Of a stretch of DNA of 25,172 bases, positions 9,813 to 20,200 are shown piece after piece. Numbering within the stretch: position 1 is the stretch's first letter; every line of letters starts with the position of its first letter. The notes under the pieces were generated by a model, which was not told the DNA's origin, ran no database searches, and saw nothing but the letters and a program-made list of their open reading frames with translations. Made by a program: the position numbers and the translations under genes. Origin of the DNA: Pezizomycotina sp. ARF18 (taxonomy: Eukaryota > Ascomycota); assembly GCA_002224055.1 (NCBI GenBank), contig AZLU01000366.1, positions 1-25,172 of the forward strand. The letters run 5' to 3'.

Positions 9813-9867
9813 CTACTCCGAGTCTCATAAAAGCTCGTTTTACGAGCCTTTGAGATTCTTATAGTAG
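9813..9867. other. Imperfect hairpin downstream of a minus-strand gene
   Basis: About 25 bases on each side (CTACT...GCTCGT and ACGAGC...AGTAG) pair imperfectly around a short T-rich loop. The central GCTCGT/ACGAGC arm is exact. It lies about 300 bp beyond the stop of the gene at 10158-11452. It could be a 3'-end structure or a small inverted-repeat relic. Part of its left arm recurs at 4986-5000. Confidence 0.4.
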
Positions 9868-10157
9868 CAGCGGTATCGAGATATCTCTCAATCACGTCTC
9901 AAAATTCCCAACTTTCTGCTGCTCAAGACCATTGTAGAGTTTCTCACAAAATACAATCTAGAATTAATGGATGTATACTATTTTACAAAGACGCGGGGAA
10001 AAAAAAATCCAAGCCGCTTTTATACAAAATACACCCTTTGCTTTCAGATATTGATCTGAATCATGATTAGCCGTAGGAGCTATAGCGGTCCATCGTACCA
10101 ACTTCCTGTGACCTCTTTTGAGATGATGCCTTTACCATATTTTTTCTACTTGTTCTT

Positions 10158-11452
10158 TCAGTCAAAGGAAACCCCACTCGGATCCGGGACGATGCAAGTT
10201 TTGCGGTCTGCCTGGGCTTGGGGCCGAGCCAGCTGCTGTCCCAGCCCCAACAAACCCTGCGTTTGCGCCACTGGCATAGGAGCCGCGGCGGTCGACTGGA
10301 CCGCCCTGTGTCCTATATTTACGAGGTTGGAGATGAAACACTTGGAAGTCGGCAGAGTCGCAGGTCGGCTTACCGGCGGTTTAGGAGAAGGTCGTCTCTC
10401 GGCACCGTGCGCGTGGCTCTTCCCTTTGTCCGGGGGAGATGGCTTCCGCTGAAGTTTATCTGGAGCCAAGTGCGTGTTAGATGGTTTCCGGTTGAGCTTT
10501 TCTACACCTAAGTGCGTGTGAGACGTTGACTTCTTCGCATATTCGGAGGAGCCAGATGCGTACGCGACGGCTTCTTCTTCAGCGCATTGCAGTCGAGGTT
10601 ACGGCTATCGCCTTGACCGTGACCGTGGCGACTGGCGGGCAGCTGCGAGTGCGACCGCGCTTTAGCCAGAGGCGCCACGGGGATCGCCCGTACCGGCTGG
10701 AGCTTAACAACCTTAACAGGTACAGCCTGGATCCACCGCTCAACGGCACGACCACTCAAATGGGAACCTGAACGGGAAGAAGTCGGACCGCGACGGTGAG
10801 GAGTCGACGGTGGCTGCTGCGTGTTGTGCCTCGATGGCTGCAAGTTCACGACGGTTCGCTGCGGTGGAGGAGCAGGTGGTTTCCGTGGTGTTCCGCTGTG
10901 ACCTTTGGACTCGACTTTCTTCACCGGCGTCCGCGGCGTAACGTTGCATCGCGGCCGTGATGGCCTTTTGCCGTGTGCACGACTCCGACCTGCCGCTGCC
11001 ATGCCGACTGCTACTGCTACTACGGTGAGACGAATTTCGCAGCCGGCGTACCGGGCCTCTTATCCGCCAGCGTCAACCGGGACGTAGACGGGGGAGTCGA
11101 GCTACTCCGCTTGCGCAGATGCGGGCTGCCCACCCGCTGCGGGGTCTGCGGGCGGTCGCGTATTCTGACCGGACGGGGTTTGGGTGGGCGCAGCGGAGCA
11201 TCGTGGACGGTTACGATACCCTCGCCGGGAATACTGAACATCACATGTTTGCGCCTGGCGCTGCGGCCTCTCGATTGGTTCCGGGTGGAGGGGAGCGTGA
11301 GGCAGCTCTTCATGGCGGGGCGGCCGCGACTCTGGTTAAGGGGTGACCGGATCCGGGCCGTCACGGTGCTGGCTGGTAATATGGCCCCTGCTGGAGTCCC
11401 CGCGGTCAGTATCCACATACCCAAAAAAGAGGCCCTTGACGCTTACAGACAT
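10158..11452 (-). CDS. Pro/Ser/Arg-rich unknown protein with 14-residue repeats, three frame breaks
   Basis: ATG at 11452 encodes Met-Ser, then a 56-bp intron (11391-11446: GTAAGC, TACTGACC, CTCCAG), then QGPYYQPAP. The coding frame then steps three times, each as one missing base. Piece one contains RRKHVMFSIPGEGIVTVHD and RPPKPRPVRIRDRPQTPQR. Piece two contains TPRTPVKKVESKGHSGTPRK, SRSGSHLSGRAVERWIQAV and KVVKLQPVRAIPVAPLAKAR. Piece three is the carboxyl part ending in TGA at 10158. Degenerate 14-residue repeats (KKKPSRTHLAP, KKSTSHTHLGVEK, LNRKPSNTHLAPDK, LQRKPSPPDK) span the third break near 10,550 and show both frames belong to one protein. About 410 residues, strongly basic and mostly disordered, so a nuclear or nucleic-acid-associated role is possible. 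That is inference only. Confidence 0.65.
11391..11446 (-). other. Intron with canonical fungal signals
   Basis: GTAAGC donor directly after ATG-TCT, TACTGACC branch sequence about 20 bases before the CTCCAG acceptor, length 56 bp. It marks the start of the gene at 10158-11452 and shows that the longer frame running through it (MWILTAG...) is not the true amino end. Confidence 0.65.
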
Positions 11453-12685
11453 CGCTACAGAGATTATCCTTATCGTTTTTCCTCCTGACGTTTCTTTCGT
11501 TCTTGTTGTAATATTTCTCAGTACAATACTGGTAATCGCTCTAGCGTAGAAAAGGACAACTAGATCCCTACAAAAATTATAAGACAGATAAAATTAGTAC
11601 TAGTACTCTCGATTCTTCCGGACATACAAGTAGCCAGTATGTATTACGGAGAAAATCCCATGTTGCAAGTGTCACTCTTTAACTCGAAGGAGGCGCATGG
11701 TATTATATTGAACTTCAGTAAATACGTGACTCCAGTGGTTCTTTTTTTCACTTTTGCTTGTTAATCACACTCTGAAACTCTAGCTCTATCCGAGCTTCAC
11801 TAGATTTGCTCAAGCTTTCGTCCACGAACCACAAAGAAGAGGTGAATGCATGGGAAATCAAACATACGATGTCTTTATTATATCACATAACGAGGTTGCG
11901 GGAATCATGACGTTATCAAGGACATTACATGCGAAGGAAAAATCAGTGGGATAGTCTTTCGCTGTGCGAGTATGTGATAGAGTGATATATCGATTTCTAC
12001 GGATTCCAGTCCGTGCTTGATTCAAGATTTCAGAAAGCCACCTAAAATATCTATCACTAGACACCGCCGCTGTTCACCGCGCAGCTTTGCAAGTGAGATT
12101 ACGACGAACCGCCTTGTTCTGCCGTTTCGGCCCTTTTCTTTCACCGTGATTGAATATGAATTATTGGATAAATTGATACCTGTAACAGCCATAGTTCACG
12201 TCACAGATCACTCAAATGGTGATACTGGCAGTACTTGAACAAACCTGAGGGACTATATCAATATACCAGAAATTTGCACAGTCCGCCGCGGCGCTTCGTA
12301 AGCCCGTGGAGGAAGTTTAGAACTTCGTCCGTGGCCGAAACTTTTGAGCTTTCGTTTCAATCCTTATTATGTCTTTCGCCGCGACTATCGCAAACAACCT
12401 CGAGCTCAAGGTTACCGGGTCAAAGGTATTGAGCTCTTTATGGCTTCCAGTAGATTGCTCGTCCAGCTGTCCTACCAGATTTAATTGTTTCCCTTTTTTT
12501 CCGCAAAGTTTCATTCTAAGCTCTAAACCCCCAGGAACCGCAATATCCAATTTCATCTTCCTAGAGTAGATTCGTTGTTTTTGATCTCCTTGAACATCCC
12601 AGATCTATACTCTCTTTTTTTCTTTATTATCCTTTCCAGATATTTTCTTCTGTTTTCATATTTAAAAATCCGAACAGACGGGGCG
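11453..12685. promoter_or_regulatory. Divergent intergenic region
   Basis: 1.2 kb separates two divergently transcribed genes (10158-11452 minus and 12686-13792 plus). The last 110 bases before the plus-strand start are pyrimidine-rich, for example 12610-12660, as is common just upstream of fungal start codons. Short open frames on both strands show no codon bias. No specific operator was identified. Confidence 0.5.
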
Positions 12686-13792
12686 ATGTGCCGTATCCAC
12701 TACATCTACCCATGCGGCGACATACAATGCTGCCAGATCCCCGATTGGGCTGCGACTGCCCGAAAGTGCGCAAAGTACGCTACGCGCCCGATATCGAGTG
12801 GTGCCCGACCTGCTGGCGTGCGACGATGCTGGATAGCTTCAGCATGTTCGAGAACGCTCGGGCTTTGCTCGACGAGTGGTACGGCGCCGAGAGGGAGCAT
12901 GAACACGATCCCGAACTGTAAGTTTCTCTCCTTCCATTCTCCGCTCTAGTATTTATACAGTCACTGACATGGAACGAATAAAAATTTTTTTTTTCTCTTT
13001 TATAGTTCCCAGTCCTGCATAATACAGTGTGATCCGCACCGCTGCCCGCTGTGCTTGTTCCACGTGTACGACCTCCAGCGGCACCATACGAGCACTGCTC
13101 GAACCCGCCCGACACGATTATCTCAAGCCCGCGAAGGGTTAAGTTTGCAGGAGAGATACCGCCGTCTCGAGTTCCGAAGACGCTGCTTACGCGGAAGGGG
13201 TTGAGGGACGCGTACGATATCTTGGGAAATTATATACCGCTCGTGCGGTCGAACCTCACGGAGCAAAAACAACAGAGCTGCCGCTGCAAGCTTAAGGGGA
13301 GGACTGCTGACGCTTCTACTACGACGGAGAGGAAAGTGAAGTCTGCACAACCGAAGCCGAAGCCGAAGCCGAAGCGTAAACCGGGAAGGAGGAGGGGAAA
13401 TTCTCATTCGCCGATTTCTAGGAAAGCGGACGAAGCGGAGCCTGAGATCGTCGATATCGTCAAGAAGCTCGAATACCTACGGCTAGCACCAAAGAACCAA
13501 ACGCCAAGCCCAGCAGAGAGCAACAGCGCAGCGAGGAAGAGTAAAATTCCGAGACCCGTCGCGAAAGCCGTGACGATAGCGTTGTACCAGCGGGAGGAGT
13601 TACTACCGTTAATACCGAGGAAAAAAGAAGCCTGAGGGTAGAGACGATGGTGCACCGCTGAGCGGAAAAATTGCGAGATCGGTCACTACCCCGGTCTCAT
13701 CGCCGGCGCCGAAGATTGCTAGAGGCAGGAGGCAATTGGGGAGGAGGAAGTGCTCGTACCAGTCGGACCCTGACGGGGACTCCGAGAGTTGA
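12686..13792 (+). CDS. Cys/His-rich, basic-tailed unknown protein; two exons, three frame breaks
   Basis: ATG at 12686 begins MCRIHYIYPCGDIQCCQIP. After a one-base break in a C4 run (about 12,740) it continues as GCDCPKVRKVRYAPDIEWCP and TCWRATMLDSFSMFENARAL. An 88-bp intron (12918-13005, GTAAGT...TATAG) leads in frame into SCIIQCDPHRCPLCLFHVYD. A second break near 13,085 leads to HCSNPPDTIISSPRRVKFAG, RKGLRDAYDILGNYIPLVR, a KPKPKPKPKRK run and DIVKKLEYLRLAPKNQ. A third break at an A6 run (13621-13626) leads to a Ser/Arg-rich tail ending in TGA at 13790-13792. Spaced Cys and His residues in both exons could bind zinc. The rest, about 210 residues, is basic and disordered. About 330 residues in all. 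No named family was recognised. A nuclear or regulatory role is a guess. Confidence 0.68.
12918..13005 (+). other. Intron
   Basis: 88-bp intron with GTAAGTTTC donor, a CTGACAT branch-like site at about 12,964 and a T-rich tract before TATAG. Splicing joins two Cys-rich segments without a frame change, which is good evidence that the surrounding gene is or was real. Confidence 0.7.
13351..13374 (+). repeat. Hexanucleotide repeat (CCGAAG)x4 in coding sequence
   Basis: Four perfect CCGAAG units encode alternating Pro-Lys. Such in-frame repeats can change copy number without breaking the frame. Confidence 0.85.
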
Positions 13793-14193
13793 GCTCTCAG
13801 CGCTTTGTAAATTTACTACCACCCAAAAGATTGTATTCAGGCAATAATATATGTGAATTAAAACTGTCTACCGTGGATTATTCGTTGAAACTAAATCTCA
13901 AGACCGTAAATGTCTTACGTGAATCTGTCAAGTCAAGCTGGGCAAAGGCTTATACACTCGTGGGAATTTGAAACGTCAAGTCGCGATTCAGGCAGGTTCA
14001 ATAAACCTGTGAAGGCGGTAGCAATCCGGCGCTCAAAACCTTACAAGCTCATAAATACCCTTTCTCCTTCAGAGACACTTCAAGAAATGCCGGTGTACCT
14101 CCCTCAACTTTAAATCATTTTACAAATCTAACATATGTACGCCATCGTTTGCCGCCAGTTGATATCGTATCATTGCTCCAATCTATACCACCA
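13793..14193. other. Convergent 3' region, no gene seen
   Basis: Between the stops of a plus-strand gene (13792) and a minus-strand gene (14194). Small plus-strand frames here lack codon bias. Expected content is the two 3' untranslated regions. Confidence 0.4.
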
Positions 14194-14477
14194 CTATGAT
14201 CCCCTCGCACTAAAGCCTCTCCCGTACACGACTCCCCGCTGCGCTAACGCCAAGGCATCCTTCTCCATCTCTGCATAAGTAAAAGACCCTCTATCCCCTT
14301 TCGAATCCGGTATAGAGACCCCACTAGCAAATTCCCGCATCGCCGCCCGTCGCAGCGTTCGTAGCCGCTGGCCGGGCCGTAACATGATAAATAGCGTTAT
14401 TGCATTCCAGTCATCGACCCTCCAGTCGTAAGATTCATTATTTTGTCCATGGCCGGCATAGATAGCGACCCAACCAT
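14194..14477 (-). CDS. Small unknown protein, one frame break
   Basis: ATG at 14477 begins MVGSLSMPAMDKIMNLTTGG. About 25 codons in, the coding frame steps by one missing base into MLRPGQRLRTLRRAAMREFA and GDRGSFTYAEMEKDALALAQ, ending RGFSARGS with TAG at 14194. A single longer frame (97 codons) also spans the region but has no ATG before the middle. Read across frames, about 94 residues, basic, with no transmembrane segment. It may be the end of a longer gene whose upstream part was lost at the AAT microsatellite. No family was recognised. Confidence 0.42.
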
Positions 14478-14511
14478 GAGAACTCACCCCAACAGTTGTG
14501 AGAATTTATAA

Positions 14512-14551
<40 letters not shown>
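14512..14551. repeat. (AAT)n microsatellite
   Basis: About 13 AAT units followed by AAC-interrupted copies. Immediately upstream of the small minus-strand gene. Confidence 0.9.
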
Positions 14552-14555
<4 letters not shown>

Positions 14556-15480
14556 TAACAATACAATAACCACTTCAAACAACAACGACGATACTTAAAA
14601 TAACAAAATGAAATTACACAGATAAAGAAATATCATATAGATAAATAAAAAAAAGGTAAATTAATTGTTAAGTTTATAATTATATATAATTAGTATAGTT
14701 GCGTTTTGTTATTTTTTTAGATTGTCACGGTATTGAAATTCTGAGAAATTCTAAGATTGCGCGGGTCAGCGGCTTTAAGACGCACGGCGTAATACGAATT
14801 TGGCGGGGGGTTATACTGTTAACTTATTGTGATAGTGGCTTGCATTTATGGTACAATGGCACATCTTGATTTCTCACGGTTGGAGTAATTTCCCCGCCGT
14901 CGGGCCCTATCTACGCGAACTTTGATAAAAAAGGGGACCCCACGAATCAATGACTGGAGGGTACCTATGAGTCTATGACTGGAGTGTAACTAGCGTCTCA
15001 TACACCTATCCTCCTTTCGTCCGTCTCTGAGCGGAGCTGGAGAAGATAGGATTTGGTCGGCCATCTGCAGCGCTAAAGTCTTCTGCTCCAACGTCGGATC
15101 ATTTCAATTCACCGACACCACCGGCCCCACCCCGACGGAGTTTTACTTCTCCGAATGCCCCGGTATCGAAGGGTAAATCTGTCACACGCAAAGTCCCGGC
15201 ATGTTAATTCGTCCGCCGTTCTAATGCGGCCCACACGATGCCCGTCCCGCCGCCTATATCAAAATGCCGATTTGTGGCTTGGGGGAAAAAGTCCCTTTGT
15301 GGGTACGCTGCCATTACCGTCGCACGTCGTGCATGTAGCGCCGGCCGCTGGTGATTGGTGGGGGATAACTGCCTCTGCTTTTGCGGGAATGAAGCGGGGG
15401 TTTGGTAGGCGGTTAAAGCAGTCTATATTGAACTGGCCGTGTCCTCCCCGCCGTTTCGTGACGTGACGTGACGTTCCTTC
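14552..15480. other. Stretch without a supported gene
   Basis: A 103-codon plus-strand frame (15155-15466) has GC-rich sequence but no recognisable protein character. ATGACTGGAG occurs twice, 27 bases apart (about 14,949 and 14,976). GTGACGTGACGTGACG near 15,458-15,473 is a short tandem repeat. Nothing else can be supported. Confidence 0.35.
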
Positions 15481-16169
15481 CCCTTTTTTTTTCTTTTCTT
15501 TTTTTTCTTTTTTCTCTAAATCGTAGAGCGGTATACTAATCTTTTCTGCTCACCATCATAATCAAGTGTAGAAATAGTAAAGCTCTCGAAACTGAAAAGT
15601 ATGAAAAGGATGTAACAGTCAAAGCAAACTTTGAGTATCGTTTTCAAATTGACTGAATGGTCAAAAAGAATCAAAAAAAAAAAAAAAAAAAAAAATAAAA
15701 AAAAAAAAAAAAAAAAATAAGGAGAGAGGAGAGAAAGAGAAACGCAGATAGATAAAGATAAATCAATAAGATCAACAACATCGCGGGATAGGAAAATATA
15801 GACCTAGATAAAATGAAGATACTAAGTACTGAAGCCTGTTTTTCTTATAGATTTTTATTTTCCTTTCTCTCCTCCTTTTCTCTTTTTTTTTTCTTGGCTG
15901 GGTGCGGGCGTGGGAAGGAAAATGTGTGCAATATAATACCCCGCAAAGTCTTATTTTGGTGAGAAGGGCAAAAATGCCTGAAAAAGGGGGGGAATAAACA
16001 AATCAGAAATAAAATAACAACGGGGAAAAGAAAGGAAAAAAAAGAAAAGAAAAGAAAGAATGTTTTCTCTCTGTCTTCCTTTTTTTTCGCCGCTTTCAAT
16101 TTTCTTTTTTTTTTTTTTTTGCACTGTTGAAAAAAGGTGGAAATATTGGGGAATTTCTATGGGATTAGT
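15481..16169. repeat. Low-complexity A/T-tract region
   Basis: Long homopolymers dominate. They include T/C tracts at 15480-15516, A23 then T then A21 at 15673-15717, and mixed A/G and T/C blocks to about 16,120. Open frames here encode only Lys/Phe-rich strings and are not genes. Confidence 0.7.
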
Positions 16170-16525
16170 GGGAAGTGCGTGCAGTTCTCCATTATAAAGA
16201 ATAACTAAATTTTTCCAACTCTCACAAAGAATAAGACACGAATTTGTAGATTTGAGTGAGCGAGCATCAGCAAGAATACCTCACCATGAGGAATAGCAAC
16301 AGCAGAACAAACGACTTGAATAATGGAAAAAATGATTAAATCGAATATAGAGTTGCACTAGGGGTTTGCCTAATAGTAAATAAAATAATTTATTTGTTGC
16401 TCGCAAAAAGAAAGAAAAAAAGGGACTGCTCTTTTTTTTTGCCAAGTTGCGCACCAAAAAAATTTGTTCTTTTTTTTTTGCTCTTCAGGCCAACCTCTTC
16501 TTTATATTTCACCCATTTACTTCCT
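16170..16525 (+). repeat. Degenerate tandem repeat, copy 1
   Basis: First copy of an approximately 465-bp-period duplication. Shared landmarks with copy 2 are TGCGTGCAGTTC (16176-16187), TGAGCGAG, AATAATTTATTT, GGGACTGCTC (16422-16431) and CAACCTCTT (16491-16499). The copies differ by many substitutions and homopolymer lengths. Confidence 0.7.
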
Positions 16526-16635
16526 TTCCCCTTTCTCTGTCTTTTTTTTTTCCTTTTTTTCCTTTTTTTCCCTTTTTTTCCTCATACAAAAATAGAGGGG
16601 AATAAGTAGTTTTTGTGGGGAAGGAAAGTAAATTC

Positions 16636-16950
16636 GATAAATGCGTGCAGTTCCGCCTCAGCCAGAAGTTTTTTCACTCAACACCAAGAGGTGAACATCA
16701 CGAAGTTCGAGAATTGGTGCGCGTGAGCGAGAATGGCCACAAAGCATTCGTAACAAAACAGTAGAACAAGTAGATAATAAACGAGATAGAATTGATTTGA
16801 ATAGAATAGCCCAGTAGTAGCCCTAATATTAAATAAAAAATAATTTATTTTTTGCTAGCCAAAAAAAAAAAAATAAAAAATAAATGGGACTGCTCTTTTT
16901 TTTCGTGAAAAATTTTTTCCTCAACCTCTTTTGTTTTCCCCTTCTCCTCT
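16636..16950 (+). repeat. Degenerate tandem repeat, copy 2
   Basis: Second copy, with TGCGTGCAGTTC at 16642-16653, GGGACTGCTC at 16886-16895 and CAACCTCTT at about 16,922-16,930. It ends only about 260 bp before the start codon at 17211, so the duplication lies in the presumed promoter of that gene. Confidence 0.7.
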
Positions 16951-17210
16951 CCTTCTCCTCTCCTTCTCACAGTAAATCATAAAACATCAACGCTCTTCTA
17001 AACACAACCAAACGCTCTCGTACTTACTACTACTACCACTACTATACTACTATCTACTACTACTACTCTCTTCTTCTTCTTCTTCTACTACTACTACTTC
17101 TTCTTCTTCTTCTTCTACTCTCCTCTCTCTCTCTCTCCATCCCTCCCTTCTTCTCCCTCTCCTCTCTCTCTCTCTCTTCCCTCTTTCATTCTATCACTGT
17201 ATCTCTCAAA
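16951..17210 (+). promoter_or_regulatory. Pyrimidine-rich promoter / 5' leader
   Basis: Continuous CT-rich sequence with ACT and TCT trinucleotide runs (about 17,025-17,120) and CT dinucleotides up to the start context TCTCAAAATGC. CT-rich leaders are common in filamentous fungi. The trinucleotide runs are also microsatellites. Confidence 0.6.
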
Positions 17211-20200
17211 ATGCGCCGCGAGATTTCTGATTCTATGAAAACTCGCTCTCAACACAGGGCAACGGCACCGTGCCTGTGGACTACCAGATCCACGACAGTG
17301 CCGGCCACCGCCCTGCCACCACTGAAGCACCACCACCACCACCACCAAAAGCTCCTGGGTCGGCAAAAGGACCTCGGGACCCCCGCCGCGGAAGCTCATC
17401 AACGCAGCCGCCCCTTCCGCGCGCCGCACCACCATAAGGGCCAGGTCCGCCGCGCCGCAAGCTACCCTACGGCCGGCAACGACGACGACAATTCCCCGGA
17501 TGATGCCAGTACCAGGCCGCCAACACCACCAACGCCGGGCGAGGAAGGGAAGGGGAAGAGCAACACGAAGACTCCCGGGGCAGAAGCCGTCGTCCCCCAG
17601 AAACGCAGCAATGGGGCGACGAGGACGACAACGACGACGGAGGCGAGGCAGACGACACCGCGCCTGCGAAAAGGCAGCGCCGCGAAGAGCCCGCCGCTGC
17701 CTCCGGGGGAGCCCCTCTCCTCGCCGTACTACAACGCGCTTGCAGCAAAGCTGGTAAGGTCATCTTCTCTTCAATATCATCAAGATTTTGGAACACCGTG
17801 AAGAGGGATTGATCCTTGGGTCCTTGATGGAATGATGGGGGGAAAGCTCCCCTATTTTGTACAATAAGGCATATACATGATGTATGGTAATGTGTTCCTA
17901 CCGCGGGCCCCGAGAGGCACCGCCGCCCATAGAGGCACCACCGCCGTGACCGCGGAAGGGCGCCGCCGAGGAATCATAGGCACCGACTGCCGACAAAGGC
18001 ACCGCTAGCGCAGGCCCGTTAGATGCACGGCTCTGGTACCTATCTATCGATATTATAGACGGTGAACCTGCGGGAGACGCCGTTCACGCGTATAATAGTA
18101 TTAGCGGGCCTGTATTAATATGCAATACTCTTTTCCTCTACCGGTTTTGTCCCACAGGGTTTTCCGGAGAGTTTTAGCGAGTTGCATGCACTATATTATT
18201 TATATATCGACTACATATTATATATTACCGACTGCGAAGGTCGGTAGGAGCTTATATTATATATTATATATTCCGACTGCGAAGGTCGGTGGGAGCTTTA
18301 TTTTTTATTTTTATATTGACTCCTCGGTCAGAGAGTATCGTCGTTTTTTAATAGATTTTTTTCGACTTTTGGCATATATGGCATTACTTTTATCGAGTCA
18401 CGCTATTCGGTATGTCTACCTTATACCGGCCTCGGTGGGAGTGTAGGAACCTTACCATACATCATGTATATGCTTATTATAAATGGGGAGCTTTCCCCCC
18501 GATCATCTCCATCAAGGAACCCAAGGATCAATCCCTCTTCACGGTGTTCCACAAAGATCAAACAAATTTTTTTTGTAGTCTTTTTTTTTTTTTTTATCAA
18601 GCAGCTTGATCATTTCCCATCCCCCTTTATTAAAAGATCATCAAGCCTTCAATACTTCCAAGAACACAAGCTGCTTCCACAATCCATCTCCTCCTCATCA
18701 GATGCATATGCTAACCACTTCTCTCTTCCCATCACCATCAAAACAGCGCGCAAGGGCAAGGTACCGGCAGCGCCACGTCGATTCCACCAGCCATCCGATC
18801 CTGCGCCTCACCATCTTCCCCCGAACTCGGAAGCACCAGCGGGCTCCTCCTCGGGGCGTCACCTGCAGCGGTTCGACCACCGGCTCACCTCGCGGGGACA
18901 AACCGGCACCGGCCTCCTCTTTGAGAACCGGCGGCTGCGTTGGCCTCACCAGCCAGCGGGGCAGCCGAAAGGAGGGCGGGGTGGTGCCTGCCACGTCATC
19001 AGCTTCGGCTGGTGGGCATCCACTTACTGGGTCGGGGTCGTGGGAGGGAAGGGCGACGGGGAGAAGCAGGCGCCGCGCGAACGGGTGTCGCCTCTGAACG
19101 AGGAGGTTTAGGAGCCTCTGAAGGACGGGAGGCTGAGGATTCCTGCAGTGCCGACGTGGGCGCTGGCACATCCAAACGGTCCGGCCGACGAAGCGTCGCC
19201 GTACCGAGGGGGCAAGAATCGCGTTGTAAGTCTTCCTTTTCTCCTTTTTGTTTTTCCTTTCTTTTTTCGTAGATTTTTTTGTTCGATTTTTCAGGCTTAC
19301 GACTATCTCGTACGCTCAACACGCCCCGACCCGCAGTCCGCCCTCCGCTCCTCCGCCGCCAATAACGAGGGGAGGCGCTCTAAGGTGGTCGCTTCGGCGG
19401 TACCTCCCACAGCAGCTCTCGGGGAAACTCGGGACAGGAGAGCGCCTCCCGGACGCGGAGTTCCTGGAGGGGACAACGCCGGTCTCTCCGCGGCAGCAAC
19501 GACGACCCTTTGGAGAAGTCCGGGACGTGACCGGCTTCTCGCCAACGACGGTGGTGACGGTTCTGACGGCTACAATGTCGACGTCGCTTCCGGCCTGTCA
19601 ATGGTCCAGACAGCCGCTCACCCACCGATCCTGACTCCACCAAGCGCGGCTCTTTGAAGCGTACGCAGGAAGGAGCTGCGGGCATTGTAGTGGCCGTACG
19701 GCTTCGCCCGTTCGTCCCCAGCGCAGCGCAAGCTTGCGAAGGGAGGATTCGGGGCGAGGAGTACGGCCGCGAACGTGTCCTCCGACTTGGGGGAAAGGTG
19801 AGGTCGCAGCGAGTCGCGGCCGACGGGGGCGCGAAGACGGCGACGCCGAAATGTCAGATCCGGACGATCTCCCGATCGAAGATCCCTCCGTGGATCCAAG
19901 GTGCTGCCGCAGCAGTGGAAGGACGACCCTTCGGCTCGCCCGATCCTTCTGCCAACGTCCGACAGAAGCGCCGAACGCGATCGCGTTCAAGCTACTCGGC
20001 GCGGTCGAGAGGAACGGTGCGCAGCTGGAGAAAGTCCTGCCCTTTCGCGCCGCTCCCCTTCGCCGGACGGGAGTTCTCCGAGGCGACGAGAAGGACGCGA
20101 GGGGTCCCGGGACCAGCCCGCTCGTTTCCGTCAGGCCCCGGCTTTTTCATAAAAGCACGGCGGCTTGACGCCCACGAGACTTTCGCGTGCCATGGTGGAG

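Noticed and set aside
10063-11488. Long plus-strand frames of 97-171 codons
   Set aside because: Antisense shadows of the GC-rich minus-strand gene. The minus strand has a canonical intron and cross-frame protein repeats.
13615-13640. Programmed frameshifting at AAAAAAG
   Set aside because: A6-G occurs at breaks in two genes, but most other breaks have no slippery sequence, so a shared indel cause is simpler.
15845-16609. Open frames of 71-84 codons in the A/T-tract region
   Set aside because: They encode almost only Lys, Phe and Leu from homopolymers.
18698-19990. Minus-strand frames of 93-157 codons opposite exons 2 and 3 of the plus-strand gene
   Set aside because: GC-rich sequence has few stops in any frame. 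Splice sites and the CT-rich leader support the plus strand.
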